Notes: generated by a model from the letters alone, not told the origin. Counted from the stretch's first letter, positions 16,327 through 26,532 are shown. The stretch: DNA of 64,000 nucleotides from an uncultured Flavobacteriaceae bacterium (GCA_947500435.1 CANMRV010000011.1:20843-84842), one strand, 5' to 3'. Made by a program: numbers and translations.

Positions 16327-18186
16327 TCAATTTTCAGTTTGTGGAGTCTGAGTATTTAGTACTTCAACGTCAAAAGCTTTGCCCAAATAGACCAATTTGT
16401 AGCCCTCTTGAATATCTCCAAACTCTTGGTTAAATGAACTAATGATTTTTAAATCCCCTTGATCATCCTTCAAAAATAATGGGATAATATCTTCATCTGA
16501 ATTTGTAATTTCAATAAGACCTTGATAGTGCTTCGTATCACTTAAATCAATTTCTTGAATCGCCGGGTATTTTCTTGTTGCCTCCATCAGTTTCATAAAA
16601 TCATCCGTATGCGAGAACAAACCTTCTTTAGGGTTATTCTCTGGGTCATTCATTTCATCTGAGCTTACCAAACGAAATGAGCCGTGCTCTCCAAACTGCT
16701 TTTCAAACTTTTTGATAGCATAACTGTTAATCTCTGCATTTCCCGTAAGGGACATTAAATACCCAATATCACTAAGTTCGATATTGTCTTCCAATGAATC
16801 GGAATAAATATTTGCAGAAAAGGCTTCCAATCCCAATTTTTTCGCCTTATTTATGTTGTTTTGATTACTATCAACGAGCACTACATGACGGTTATTTTTT
16901 TGCAAATAATCGCCCATTAAACGAGAAAACTTCGAGGCCCCAACAATAAGAATACCTTCCGATTTAGTTAAGAAGACCCCAACCATTTTAGCAAAAAGTC
17001 TAGCGGTGGTCGCATTCAACAAAACTGTACCTAAAACAATCATAAAAACTAAAGGCGTAATATATTCGGCACCAACTTCACCCTGTTTCAAAAGCTTTGA
17101 GCCAAATAATGAGGCGATACCTGCCGCCACAATTCCTCTTGGGCCTACCCAACCTATAAAAAGCTTTTCATTAAACTTTAAATTCGAGTTCATTGAGCTA
17201 AGAAATACCCCTAAAGGACGAATTACAAAAACAATAACTCCAAATAATGCTGCGGTCTTCCAGTTAAAAATCAATTCAAGATCACTCATATTGATGTTCG
17301 CAGCGAGTAAAATGAATAAAATAGAAATGAGCAAAATGCTCAAGGATTCCTTGAAATATAAAAGCTCCTTAATATTCGGAAGTTCTTTGTTCCCCATAAC
17401 CATTCCCATAACTACGACAGCCAAAAGACCTGATTCATGGGCAAAAGCGTCTGACATGACAAACACAAGAAGAACTGTAGAAAGGGAGGCTACATTCAGC
17501 AAATAATGAGGAATAAAATTCTTCTTAATCAAAAATGTAAGGGCATGGGCGAAAGTGAATCCGAAAGTGAATCCGAAAAGTAGAATCTTTCCAAATTCGA
17601 TTAAAGCTGTAATCGTATAAGCCTTTCCTTCCCCCACACTAATAAACTCAAAAACCAAAACTGCTACCAAAGCTCCGATGGGATCGATTAAAATACCTTC
17701 CCATTTAAGTACTGCTGAAATATCCTTTTTAAGGGGAATATTTCTCAAAATAGGTGTAATTACCGTAGGACCGGTAACAATTATCAAAGCAGAGAACAAG
17801 AAAGAAATCTGCCAGCTCAGTCCGAAAATATAATGGGCGGCAATTCCAGCTCCAAAAAAAGTAACGACTGAACCCAATGTTATCAATTTGGTGATTACCG
17901 GCCCAACGTTTCGAATTTCGGAACGCTTTAAGGTAAGGCCACCTTCAAAAAGTATAATGCTAATCGCCAGGGAAACGAAGTAATACAGTGCATCTCCAGG
18001 AAAAAGCCCTTTTTCGCCATTCCAAACTGGCTCAATTAACTTGTGTCCATCCTCGGTATACATCGATGCAATTGGGCCAACCAGTAACCCAATTAAAATC
18101 AGTGGAAGAATCGCAGGCAATTTCAAACGCCATGCAAACCATTGTGCTACGATTCCTAAAATGATAATTCCCGCTAACTCAACCAT
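16327..18186 (-). CDS. cation:proton antiporter with C-terminal TrkA-N domain
   Basis: A 619-residue inner-membrane protein. About twelve hydrophobic segments lie in residues 1-395, with the NhaP/CPA pattern (ITGPTVITPILR-like stretch and GWVGPRGIVAAGIASL, the family's transport-site region). A Rossmann-type TrkA-N domain follows from about residue 410 (ILIVGASKFSRLMGDYL), then a TrkA-C-like end. The domain order is that of Na+(K+)/H+ antiporters gated by nucleotide. It probably exchanges Na+ or K+ for H+ for pH and salt homeostasis, which suits a marine bacterium. It is divergent from the SulP gene across a 305-bp gap holding two palindromes. Confidence 0.87.
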   Translation of the reverse strand: MVELAGIIILGIVAQWFAWRLKLPAILPLILIGLLVGPIASMYTEDGHKLIEPVWNGEKGLFPGDALYYFVSLAISIILFEGGLTLKRSEIRNVGPVITKLITLGSVVTFFGAGIAAHYIFGLSWQISFLFSALIIVTGPTVITPILRNIPLKKDISAVLKWEGILIDPIGALVAVLVFEFISVGEGKAYTITALIEFGKILLFGFTFGFTFAHALTFLIKKNFIPHYLLNVASLSTVLLVFVMSDAFAHESGLLAVVVMGMVMGNKELPNIKELLYFKESLSILLISILFILLAANINMSDLELIFNWKTAALFGVIVFVIRPLGVFLSSMNSNLKFNEKLFIGWVGPRGIVAAGIASLFGSKLLKQGEVGAEYITPLVFMIVLGTVLLNATTARLFAKMVGVFLTKSEGILIVGASKFSRLMGDYLQKNNRHVVLVDSNQNNINKAKKLGLEAFSANIYSDSLEDNIELSDIGYLMSLTGNAEINSYAIKKFEKQFGEHGSFRLVSSDEMNDPENNPKEGLFSHTDDFMKLMEATRKYPAIQEIDLSDTKHYQGLIEITNSDEDIIPLFLKDDQGDLKIISSFNQEFGDIQEGYKLVYLGKAFDVEVLNTQTPQTEN

Positions 18187-18491
18187 ATCTAACTCTTCTG
18201 TCGAAAAATAAACAATTTTAAACTAACATTTATCATCGAAAACACTAAGTTTTTTTAATAAATATTATGCTATCTTCCCGCTCTGTTTGTGGCTAGCATC
18301 ATACAGCCTTTTAAAACCATTTGGTTTGGCTTTACATTTTCACCTCCACTTCGGGTCAATGTATTTGAAACCAAACGAATTGGTCATTTTTTTTGAGGCA
18401 AAACCGGTGTTACTAAATGTTGGAGAAAAAATGCAGCCAAGGAGAGACAGATTCAAAATTGTATGTTTTACAAGCCCAAATAGTTAAATAA
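18187..18491. promoter_or_regulatory. 305-bp divergent intergenic region with two ACCA/TGGT palindromes
   Basis: No gene is convincing here. AAACCATTTGGTTT at 18314-18327 is a perfect palindrome. ACCAAACGAATTGGT at 18370-18384 has perfect ACCAA/TTGGT arms around 5 bp. Their centres are about 57 bp apart and both share an AACCA half-site, as expected for paired operator sites of one regulator. The region separates the antiporter and SulP genes, which fits shared control of ion transport; that is inference. Confidence 0.4.
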
Positions 18492-20720
18492 ATGGAAGTT
18501 ATACCAAAAAAGGGGTTTAAGGGTTTAATTGAAAATTGGCAAAGTGATTTAATAGCAGCGGTGAGTGTCTCGCTCATTGCTTTACCACTTTCACTAGGTA
18601 TTGCCTTAGCAGCCGGCGCACCCGCGATGTCTGGTATCATTTCTGCAATTGTTGGTGGTGTTGTAACAACACTTTATAGAGGTGGGCATATCTCAGTTAA
18701 CGGACCTGCCAAAGGGGTAATTGCGGTTATACTTCTAGGCATTACAATAATGGATGATGGTTCAGGGCAAGCCTTTAATTATGTATTGGCAGCAGTGGTT
18801 GTCTCAGGCGCTATTCAAGTTTTATTGGGCTTATTGAAATTGGGTCGACTAGCAGATATCTTCCATTCTTCGGTGATTCACGGTATTTTGGCAGCCATCG
18901 GAATCATCATTTTTGCCAAACAAATACATGTTGCCATGGGTACACATTCTGATAGCCCGAGCATCATACAAAACCTTATTGATGCAGTTGTGTTGTTACC
19001 TCAAGCGAATCCTTTTGTGGTGATTATCGCTCTGGTAGGCCTACTTTTATTGTTGTTCCATTCCAAAATAAGTTATCGGTTTTTCCATTTCCTGCCCGCG
19101 CCAATGTGGGTAATTGCGCTTTCCATTCCGTTTGTTTATTTTTTCAATTTCTTTGACCAACATACTCTTTCATTCTTTGGAAAGGCATATGACGTAGGGC
19201 CCAATCTACTATTGGACATTCCCGATAACATTATGGATTCAATAATGCACCCCAATTTTGGTAAAATCAATACCATTGAATTTTGGACAACCGTATTTTC
19301 CATTTTAATCATAACAAGCATTGAATCATTGGCCATTGCGAAAGCAGTTGACAAAATTGATCCTTACAAGAGAAAGACGGATTTGAATAAGGATTTGACA
19401 GGCATTGGATTAAGTACCATGGCGGCTGGTTTGATAGGAGGATTGCCTATTATTGCTGTGATTATTCGAAGTACGGTTAACATCCACAATGGTGCGAAGA
19501 CAAAGTGGTCAAATATGTATCAAGGACTGTTGTTATTACTTTTTATTGTGGTACTAAGCCCAATCATGAGACAAGTACCGCTCTGTGCTTTTGCTATTTT
19601 GCTTGTTTATACGGGGTTTAAATTAGCTTCACCTGCGGTCTTCAAACAAGTATATAGTCAAGGGACCGAGCAACTCATATTCTTTGTGGGTACTATGGTT
19701 TTAACCCTTTACACGAATCTATTAATTGGATTACTTGGCGGATTATTATTGGCCATGCTTAGTCACATGCTATTGGCCAGGGTCTCCATTCCACGGTTTT
19801 TTAGGATGGTCTACAAATCGGGTTCAGAATTGGTTAAGAAACCAGATGGCAGTTACGATTTAAATATTAAGGGGATTGCGAATTTTTTAGGCATCTTAAA
19901 AATCGACAAATTAGTGGCTCAAATTCCTTCTGGTGCAGATGTGAATATCGATTTGTCGGAAACAAGATTGGTTGGTATGACCTATATGGATTACATCGTG
20001 GATTACCTAAAAATACAAAAAGACACGGGAGGCAAGGTCATTATAAATGGATTGGATTCGCATGTTTCCTCCTCTAGTCATAATAGGGCTTTAAAAATTT
20101 CTTTAAACAGTTCTACAGCGAAATTAGCGCCCAGGCAAAAACGATTACAAGATTTAGCAAATGAAAAAGACTATAAATACGCGCATCAAGTAGATTGGGA
20201 CACGAAATACCTAAAGAATTTTCACTTTTTTGAAATTAGACCTATCGAACGTAAATCAAATTGCCTCAAAGGAACATTCAAAGATTTAGATGTGTCTTGG
20301 GAAATTGCAGATGTAACTTTCAGTGAAGGTGCAGCTTTTACTGCCGAAACCTTCAATACAACGCTAATGGTCTTAAAATTGAATAAAAAAATACCCGTTT
20401 TCACAATGGAAAAAGAAGGCGTATTGGAAAGACTATTTGACCGAGTGATGGCATATACGGGATATAAGGATATTGATTTTGAGATGTATCCAGATTTTTC
20501 CCGAAAGTTTCTGATTATGGGAAGTAAAGAGTCTGAAATTCGGTCATTTTTTACAGATGAAATTATTCGCTTTTTCGAAAATCATCAGATTTATCATTTA
20601 GAAAGTAATGGCGAAGCACTCGTTATTTTTGACAAAATCAAATTAGCGAGAACCGATGAAACCATTGCGTTTATAGATTATGGCAAAGAATTAGCCACCC
20701 TTCTAGATGAAACGAAATAA
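18492..20720 (+). CDS. SulP-family anion transporter with extra C-terminal domain
   Basis: A 742-residue inner-membrane SulP/SLC26-type transporter for sulfate, bicarbonate or related anions. It has the family start (DLIAAVSVSLIALPLSLGIA), about 10-14 hydrophobic segments up to residue 420, and the conserved HISVNGPAKGV and GLIGGLPIIAVIIRS regions. A divergent STAS-like domain spans about 451-530 (VNIDLSETRLVGMTYMDYIV). Residues about 540-742 form a further soluble domain that is not part of ordinary SulP proteins. The neighbouring divergent antiporter suggests joint ion or pH homeostasis, with bicarbonate as a plausible substrate, but selectivity cannot be read from sequence. Confidence 0.87.
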   Translation: MEVIPKKGFKGLIENWQSDLIAAVSVSLIALPLSLGIALAAGAPAMSGIISAIVGGVVTTLYRGGHISVNGPAKGVIAVILLGITIMDDGSGQAFNYVLAAVVVSGAIQVLLGLLKLGRLADIFHSSVIHGILAAIGIIIFAKQIHVAMGTHSDSPSIIQNLIDAVVLLPQANPFVVIIALVGLLLLLFHSKISYRFFHFLPAPMWVIALSIPFVYFFNFFDQHTLSFFGKAYDVGPNLLLDIPDNIMDSIMHPNFGKINTIEFWTTVFSILIITSIESLAIAKAVDKIDPYKRKTDLNKDLTGIGLSTMAAGLIGGLPIIAVIIRSTVNIHNGAKTKWSNMYQGLLLLLFIVVLSPIMRQVPLCAFAILLVYTGFKLASPAVFKQVYSQGTEQLIFFVGTMVLTLYTNLLIGLLGGLLLAMLSHMLLARVSIPRFFRMVYKSGSELVKKPDGSYDLNIKGIANFLGILKIDKLVAQIPSGADVNIDLSETRLVGMTYMDYIVDYLKIQKDTGGKVIINGLDSHVSSSSHNRALKISLNSSTAKLAPRQKRLQDLANEKDYKYAHQVDWDTKYLKNFHFFEIRPIERKSNCLKGTFKDLDVSWEIADVTFSEGAAFTAETFNTTLMVLKLNKKIPVFTMEKEGVLERLFDRVMAYTGYKDIDFEMYPDFSRKFLIMGSKESEIRSFFTDEIIRFFENHQIYHLESNGEALVIFDKIKLARTDETIAFIDYGKELATLLDETK

Positions 20721-20850
20721 GGAGACGATATTGAAAAACAAACCCTAACAAGCGGTATATCATTCCATCAGCTGAAGCATAGGCAAGATACCGCTAAAAG
20801 ATTTCATCTCTCAATGCTTATTCTTAATTTGCAACGAATAAAAAGCGTCT

Positions 20851-21711
20851 ATGAAACTCTACCCCATAGAAACAGGAAATTTCAAACTTGATGGCGGTGC
20901 AATGTTCGGTGTAGTACCGAGAACACTTTGGCAGAGAACGAATCCGGCAGATTCAAATAATATGATTGATATGGCCGCCCGAAGCCTACTGATTGAGGAT
21001 GGAGAGCGCCTCATATTAATCGATACCGGTTTAGGGAACAAGCAATCGAAGAAGTTCTTTAGCTATTACTATCAATGGGGCGAACATACTTTGGATAAGT
21101 CACTTGCAAAAGCTGGTTTTCATCGTGATGACATCACTGATGTTTTAATGACACATCTGCATTTCGACCATTGTGGAGGAAGTATTGAATGGAACAAAGA
21201 CCGAACAGGCTATCAACCAGCTTTTAAAAATGCAATTTTTTGGACGAACGAAAACCACTGGCATTGGGCTACGCAACCCAATGTTCGCGAAAAAGCTTCC
21301 TTTTTAAAAGAGAACTTATTGCCTATGGAAGAAAGTGGACAATTGAAATTTGTTTCCCGAGGTGATACCTCAATGGCTTTAAACTCAGAGCTGGGTTTTG
21401 ATATTTTGTTTGTTGATGGCCACACCGAGAAAATGATGCTGCCTCATATAAATTACAAAGGCAAGACCCTTGTTTTTGTTGCCGACTTAGTTCCTACCGC
21501 TGGGCATATTCCTGTACCCTACGTTATGGGCTATGACACACGGCCTTTGTTAACTATGGATGAAAAAGCTACATTTCTCGAAAGTGCAGCAGCTCAAGAT
21601 TATCTTTTATTCTTCGAGCATGATGCCCATAATGAAATTTGTAACTTGCAAAAAACTGAAAAAGGAATCCGCCTGAATGAAATTTTTACCTTTGATGAAC
21701 TTTTTTCTTAA
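20851..21711 (+). CDS. MBL-fold metallo-hydrolase
   Basis: This 286-residue cytoplasmic hydrolase has the zinc-binding motif H102-x-H104-x-D106-H107 (THLHFDHCGG). Further metal ligands fit GHTEKMM and FVADLVP, and a late His is in FEHDAHNE. This layout is that of the lactonase/phosphodiesterase-like branch of MBL proteins, including quorum-quenching lactonases, but the substrate is not determinable. It lies in a 130-bp gap after the SulP gene and before a peptidase, with no tight operon link. Confidence 0.85.
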   Translation: MKLYPIETGNFKLDGGAMFGVVPRTLWQRTNPADSNNMIDMAARSLLIEDGERLILIDTGLGNKQSKKFFSYYYQWGEHTLDKSLAKAGFHRDDITDVLMTHLHFDHCGGSIEWNKDRTGYQPAFKNAIFWTNENHWHWATQPNVREKASFLKENLLPMEESGQLKFVSRGDTSMALNSELGFDILFVDGHTEKMMLPHINYKGKTLVFVADLVPTAGHIPVPYVMGYDTRPLLTMDEKATFLESAAAQDYLLFFEHDAHNEICNLQKTEKGIRLNEIFTFDELFS

Positions 21712-21807
21712 ATCGTTGAAAATGTAATTACCTCATTTTTGGCATGTTTTTTTCTTGAAGAGAAACAAAAGAAATTCCAGAACTTTATGCCAACAAAAAA
21801 ATTCTCT

Positions 21808-23439
21808 ATGAAACAATTATTTTCAAAATCTAGTATTGCAATCTGCATATCTGCCGTATTAATGGGTTGTGGAGCGACCACAATAATTTCAACTCCGATT
21901 GAAAACATCGATACAACACCTTCAAAAATAGCTGACCTAACGGAGGTACAGAAAAAGAACTGGGGTCATTTGGATTTAGTAACAGATACTATCCCCGGTA
22001 TGAGTGTTGATAAGGCATACCGAGAAATCATTGGAAATAAGAAAGGTCAGAAGGTAATTGTAGCTGTCCTCGATTCAGGAGTTGATTTAAAACATGAAGA
22101 TCTAGATGATGTGCTCTGGACCAACAAAGGCGAAAGAGCTGGAGATGGAAAAGACAATGATAACAACGGATATATAGATGATGTTCATGGCTATAATTTT
22201 TTAGGTGAATCGTATAATGAGCAGTTAGAAGCCGCGCGAATTGTTAAGCTAAAACTGGGTGATGCCGCGATGCAGGCAAAAGCAAAAGCAAAAGTGGATG
22301 CCGAATATACCAAAGCCCTTCAGGGCAAACAAAATTATGAGCAATTTCTGCAGGCTGTAAAAAATTCTCATGAGCAACTAATAAAGGAATTCGGAAAATC
22401 AAATTATACAAAAAAAGAGGTTTCTGCACTTAAACCGAAAACTGAGGCAATGCAGCAAACCGTAGGTGTTGCACTTCAGGCATTTTCATATGCTGATGAT
22501 TTACCAAGTTTTATGGAACTTCTTTCGGATGGAATCAAACATTTTTCTGATCAAGCCAATTATAATTATAATGTAAATTTTGATGGAAGGAAAGAAGTGG
22601 GCGACAATCCGTATGATATAAATGACACGAAGTATGGGAATGGAAATCCACAAAGTCGAAATGAAGATGAAAGCCACGGGTCACATGTTGCCGGAATCAT
22701 TGCAGCCGAAAGAAACAACGGAAAAGGGGCAAATGGTATTGCGAACAATGTGGCCATTATGAGTATTCGTGCGGTGCCAAATGGTGACGAATATGACAAA
22801 GACATTGCCTTAGGTATTCGATATGCCGTAAATAATGGCGCCAAAATCATTAATGGTAGTTTCGGAAAGGGTTTTTCTCCAAATGCAGAATGGGTATACG
22901 AAGCTATAAAATATGCTGCCTCAAAAGATGTGCTTTTTGTTCATGCAGCGGGTAACGACGGTGCAAATCTAGATGACCCAAATGAACCAAATTTTCCGAA
23001 TGATGCTGTTAATAATGGCCCAGAAATTGCAGATAATGTGATTACCGTAGGTGCCTTGGACCCAAAATATGGTGGAACACTTGTGGCGAGCTACTCAAAT
23101 TATGGAAAAATAAATGTCGATGTTTTCGCTCCAGGAACGGACATTTATTCAACCTATCCGAATAATACTTATGAATATTCACCAGGTACTTCAATGGCTG
23201 CTCCAGCAGTAGCGGGAGTGGCGGCTTTAATTCGTTCGCAATACCCTAAATTGACCGCGGCTCAGGTAAAAAAGATTATTTTAAAATCGGGCCTTCCCGT
23301 AAAAACAAAAGTTGCATTAGGTGGTGATGCCGCTAAGGTTGCAAGTTTAGATGAAATATCAACTTCAGGAAGAATCGTAAACGCCTACAATGCCCTGATT
23401 ATGGCCCAAAGTGTAAGCTCTGGAAAAATTCAATTATAA
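21808..23439 (+). CDS. S8 subtilisin-family serine protease lipoprotein
   Basis: With the start at 21808 the protein is 543 residues with a lipoprotein signal ending at LMGC; starts at 21787 or 21739 would only add an N-terminal tail. The catalytic triad is D89 (AVLDSGVDL), H290 (SHGSHVAG) and S462 (PGTSMAAP). An insertion of about 150 residues separates Asp and His, with a Lys/Ala-rich coiled-coil-like part, which is common in Bacteroidota S8 enzymes. It probably acts at the outer membrane, degrading proteins. It is followed after 6 nt by an M1 peptidase gene in the same direction, suggesting a protein-degradation operon. Confidence 0.9.
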   Translation: MKQLFSKSSIAICISAVLMGCGATTIISTPIENIDTTPSKIADLTEVQKKNWGHLDLVTDTIPGMSVDKAYREIIGNKKGQKVIVAVLDSGVDLKHEDLDDVLWTNKGERAGDGKDNDNNGYIDDVHGYNFLGESYNEQLEAARIVKLKLGDAAMQAKAKAKVDAEYTKALQGKQNYEQFLQAVKNSHEQLIKEFGKSNYTKKEVSALKPKTEAMQQTVGVALQAFSYADDLPSFMELLSDGIKHFSDQANYNYNVNFDGRKEVGDNPYDINDTKYGNGNPQSRNEDESHGSHVAGIIAAERNNGKGANGIANNVAIMSIRAVPNGDEYDKDIALGIRYAVNNGAKIINGSFGKGFSPNAEWVYEAIKYAASKDVLFVHAAGNDGANLDDPNEPNFPNDAVNNGPEIADNVITVGALDPKYGGTLVASYSNYGKINVDVFAPGTDIYSTYPNNTYEYSPGTSMAAPAVAGVAALIRSQYPKLTAAQVKKIILKSGLPVKTKVALGGDAAKVASLDEISTSGRIVNAYNALIMAQSVSSGKIQL

Positions 23440-23445
23440 TATACC

Positions 23446-25329
23446 ATGCAGTATAAAAATCGTAAGTCTTTAACATTTCTCTTTGTTCTCTTAGGGTGTT
23501 TGGGATTAATAAATGCCCAAAACACCTCTAATTATTGGCAACAGCACGTGGATTATACCATGGTCGTGGATATGAACGTAGAGAACTTCCAATACACGGG
23601 AACCCAAAAACTGGTCTACACCAATAATTCTCCAGATGAAATAACACGCGTGTATTATCATCTCTATTTCAATGCCTTCCAACCTGGAAGCGAAATGGAT
23701 ATGCGATTGCAAAGCATTGCAGATCCCGATGGAAGAATGACCACCGCAGAAAAGAAAAGTAGAATTGCCACGCTTACAGAAACTGAGATTGGTTATTTGC
23801 ATCCGACCTCCTTGAAGCAAGATGGAATTGATGTCAAATTCAATGAGGAGGGTACTGTCTTAGTTGTTGACTTGGCAAAACCAATTCCCGCTGGTGGAAA
23901 AAGCACTTTTGATATGGAATTCAAAGGTCAAGTCCCCGTTCAAATTCGACGTTCAGGGAGAAATAACAAAGATGGTGTTGCGCTTTCTATGAGTCAGTGG
24001 TATCCAAAGTTAGCTGAATATGATTTTGAAGGCTGGCATGCCGACCCGTATATCGCTCGTGAATTTCATGGTGTTTGGGGTGATTTTGATGTGAAACTGA
24101 CCATTGACAAAACATACATTGTAGGCGGAACGGGATATCTTCAAAATCCAGAAGAAATTGGGCATGGTTATGAAGTTCCTGGGACTAAAGTTAAAAAGCA
24201 AAGAGGTAAGACCTTGACATGGCACTTTAAAGCGCCAATGGTACATGATTTTATGTGGGCCGCCGACCCTGAATACGTGCATGACACCTTGCAAATGGAA
24301 GATGGACCAACACTGCACTTCCTTTATAAAAATGATTCGATATATCGAGATACTTGGACGAAGGTGCAGCCCTTGACCGAAAAGGCAATGCGTTTTTTCA
24401 GCAAGAATATCGGGGAATATCCATACAAACAATATTCTGTTATTCAAGGTGGCGATGGTGGAATGGAATACGCAATGGCCACTTTAATTACCGGAGGGGA
24501 TAAACCTGGAAGCGTTATTGGAACCATGATTCACGAACTAGCGCACTCGTGGTTTCAACATATTTTGGCAACCAACGAAGCCAAGCATGAATGGATGGAT
24601 GAAGGATTTACCTCTTTCGTTTCTGCCCTTTGCAGCAATGAAATTAGACAACAGGACAAGCGAAATCCCTTTGAAAGTTCTTACAACAGTTATTTCAACT
24701 TAGTTGCTTCGGGCAAAGAACAACCCCAGACAACCCATGCAGATCGCTACGATTCGAATGGCCCATACGGAGCCTCAGCCTATAGAAAAGGATCTATCTT
24801 TTTATCTCAGTTGGGCTATGTTATAGGTCAAGATAAACTCATGGAAGCCCTCCAAAAGTATTATGCGGATTTCAAATTCAAACATCCCGTGCCCAATGAC
24901 ATCAAGAGAAGTGCTGAAAAAGTTTCTGGAATGGAATTGGACTGGTATCTAATGGACTGGACACAAACCACAAATACCATCGATTATGGAATCAAAGAAG
25001 TGGCTGCTGAAGGAGAAAAAACAAAAATCAGCATGGAGCGCAACGGACTAATGCCTATGCCAATAGATGTTTTAGTGGTTTATAATGATGGTACACAAGA
25101 AACTTTTTACGCGCCCTTGCGTATGATGCGAGGCGAAAAGGAGAACCCATATCCGCAGTTGAAAAGAACGGTTTTGGAAGATTGGGCTTGGGCAAACCCA
25201 TCCTATGGATTTAGTATTGATAGACCTTTGGAAGATATCAAGGCTATTATGATTGATCCATCGCAATTGATGGCTGATGTGAATCAAGAGAATAATATTT
25301 GGCAGCCGACGCCAATGCCAAAAAACTAA
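23446..25329 (+). CDS. secreted M1-family zinc metallopeptidase
   Basis: A 627-residue M1 (gluzincin) aminopeptidase-like protein with a signal peptide (about residues 1-24). The zinc site is H363-E364-x2-H367 with E386 as third ligand, and the exopeptidase-type GGMEYAMAT stretch is present upstream, which places the substrate amino terminus. Length is shorter than full PepN but usual for exported Bacteroidota M1 enzymes. The end is rich in Pro and Gln, with no type IX sorting signal seen. It follows the S8 protease by 6 nt, so peptides made by the protease could be trimmed by this enzyme. It converges tail-to-tail with the aspartoacylase-like gene. Confidence 0.9.
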   Translation: MQYKNRKSLTFLFVLLGCLGLINAQNTSNYWQQHVDYTMVVDMNVENFQYTGTQKLVYTNNSPDEITRVYYHLYFNAFQPGSEMDMRLQSIADPDGRMTTAEKKSRIATLTETEIGYLHPTSLKQDGIDVKFNEEGTVLVVDLAKPIPAGGKSTFDMEFKGQVPVQIRRSGRNNKDGVALSMSQWYPKLAEYDFEGWHADPYIAREFHGVWGDFDVKLTIDKTYIVGGTGYLQNPEEIGHGYEVPGTKVKKQRGKTLTWHFKAPMVHDFMWAADPEYVHDTLQMEDGPTLHFLYKNDSIYRDTWTKVQPLTEKAMRFFSKNIGEYPYKQYSVIQGGDGGMEYAMATLITGGDKPGSVIGTMIHELAHSWFQHILATNEAKHEWMDEGFTSFVSALCSNEIRQQDKRNPFESSYNSYFNLVASGKEQPQTTHADRYDSNGPYGASAYRKGSIFLSQLGYVIGQDKLMEALQKYYADFKFKHPVPNDIKRSAEKVSGMELDWYLMDWTQTTNTIDYGIKEVAAEGEKTKISMERNGLMPMPIDVLVVYNDGTQETFYAPLRMMRGEKENPYPQLKRTVLEDWAWANPSYGFSIDRPLEDIKAIMIDPSQLMADVNQENNIWQPTPMPKN

Positions 25330-26529
25330 CTAGTACCAGGGTTCGTTTCGATACATGTGGTTGCTAGCAGTTCGCTCTCTATTATACATCATTACATGTG
25401 TTTTATCAACCTCTCGGTTGCGATAACCAAGCAAGTGGAAAAACGATTTGGTAAAGAAGCGGGCTACGGAAAGGTTTACCAAAAGACTTTCTTTTGCGGA
25501 GCTACTCCAAGTTATTCCAGGTAAGAGCGTTAGTAAGTTGTCAAACTTTGTTTTTCGAAGAATTGCTGATGTTTTCAATGCCCACCTTGGGATGTTTTTA
25601 ATAAGGAAGAAGCCTTCAGCACCTTGTTGTTGATACAATGGCATAAACAGCATTGTATTTTTCTCCGCAAAAACCTTCTCTCTATTCTGAATAGCCAATA
25701 AAGTACCTTTTGTTACCTTTTGAAAACTTTCATAACCATTGAGCATGCTGAACTCATCGGTTTTTTTTAATCCTTGGCGGTGAACTACTTCGTAAAATCT
25801 AGAATCCGCTTTCGCTGAAGCATCTAGCTGCTTGTAGTATATTTCAAAATATTCAACCTCCTGTCTCTCAATCATTCCTGAAAAAACCAAAGTCAACCAC
25901 AGGAAAGCAATGCTGTTCTTTACTGCGGACTCTTCATTGTGCTGACCAGATTCAAAACCCAATGAGACGTAGCCCATTTTATTCATACGGCTCAACAGAG
26001 GCCCATCTAGATATTCCTCAATCCCCAATATAATGGGTACAGGAAATTGTTTCGAAAATTTTCTGTTTATTAATGCGTCATTAATTGTTATAAATGGAAG
26101 TGTTTTGCTTGAAGTGGTGTGGAAGTCAATAAAATAAAATGGGGGTTCATAAGAACCTAAGGCTCCTGAAATTATCCGCTCAATTTCTAGTAATTCAACT
26201 TCTTCTACTTCCAGTTCTGAGATAGGTTTGTTCTTAATCTCGCCAATCTTTTCAACCGTCCAAAGGCGATTTAAATCTTGGTTCAAAAACCTTCTTCTTT
26301 GTAATAAAGCAGGAATATTTCCTCGAATTCCAATTAGTGTTCCTCGAACTTCAAAAGAACCCTTGTTTAATTTTTCAAAAAGATTTTCCAGAGCCTTCAC
26401 TCCAGCCGGTTCGTTACCATGAATACCTCCAAAACAAATAATAGTTGGTCCGTTTTGTTCACCATCTACCTTACCTATGAAACGGCTGATTTGTTCAATA
26501 CTTCGGGGTTTTTCTATCGATTCGGTCAT
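25330..26529 (-). CDS. succinylglutamate desuccinylase/aspartoacylase-family protein
   Basis: A 399-residue protein of the AstE/AspA zinc-hydrolase family, related to M14 carboxypeptidases. Motif GGIHGNEPAG (about residues 34-43) holds the His-x-x-Glu zinc ligands, RGNIPAL follows, and the third ligand lies in FIDFHTTSS. The family removes acyl groups from amino acids or trims peptides. The gene sits 3 nt downstream of a GCS2-CBS ligase gene on the same strand and is probably co-translated with it, which suggests one makes and one removes a particular amide bond. The C-terminal 100 residues include a basic tail (RNREVDKTHVMMYNRERTAS) not obvious in AstE. Confidence 0.83.
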   Translation of the reverse strand: MTESIEKPRSIEQISRFIGKVDGEQNGPTIICFGGIHGNEPAGVKALENLFEKLNKGSFEVRGTLIGIRGNIPALLQRRRFLNQDLNRLWTVEKIGEIKNKPISELEVEEVELLEIERIISGALGSYEPPFYFIDFHTTSSKTLPFITINDALINRKFSKQFPVPIILGIEEYLDGPLLSRMNKMGYVSLGFESGQHNEESAVKNSIAFLWLTLVFSGMIERQEVEYFEIYYKQLDASAKADSRFYEVVHRQGLKKTDEFSMLNGYESFQKVTKGTLLAIQNREKVFAEKNTMLFMPLYQQQGAEGFFLIKNIPRWALKTSAILRKTKFDNLLTLLPGITWSSSAKESLLVNLSVARFFTKSFFHLLGYRNREVDKTHVMMYNRERTASNHMYRNEPWY

Positions 26530-26532
26530 CCC

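Noticed and set aside
17006..17506. Plus-strand open frame of 166 codons
   Set aside because: It is antisense to the antiporter gene, which has clear family motifs, and shows no domain of its own.
18287..18487. Plus-strand frame of 66 codons in the antiporter/SulP gap
   Set aside because: Hydrophobic-basic composition without a motif, and it covers the palindromic regulatory sites, so it is treated as non-coding.
24010..24447. Minus-strand open frame of 145 codons
   Set aside because: It is antisense to the M1 peptidase zinc-site region; codon and residue composition are those of a shadow frame.
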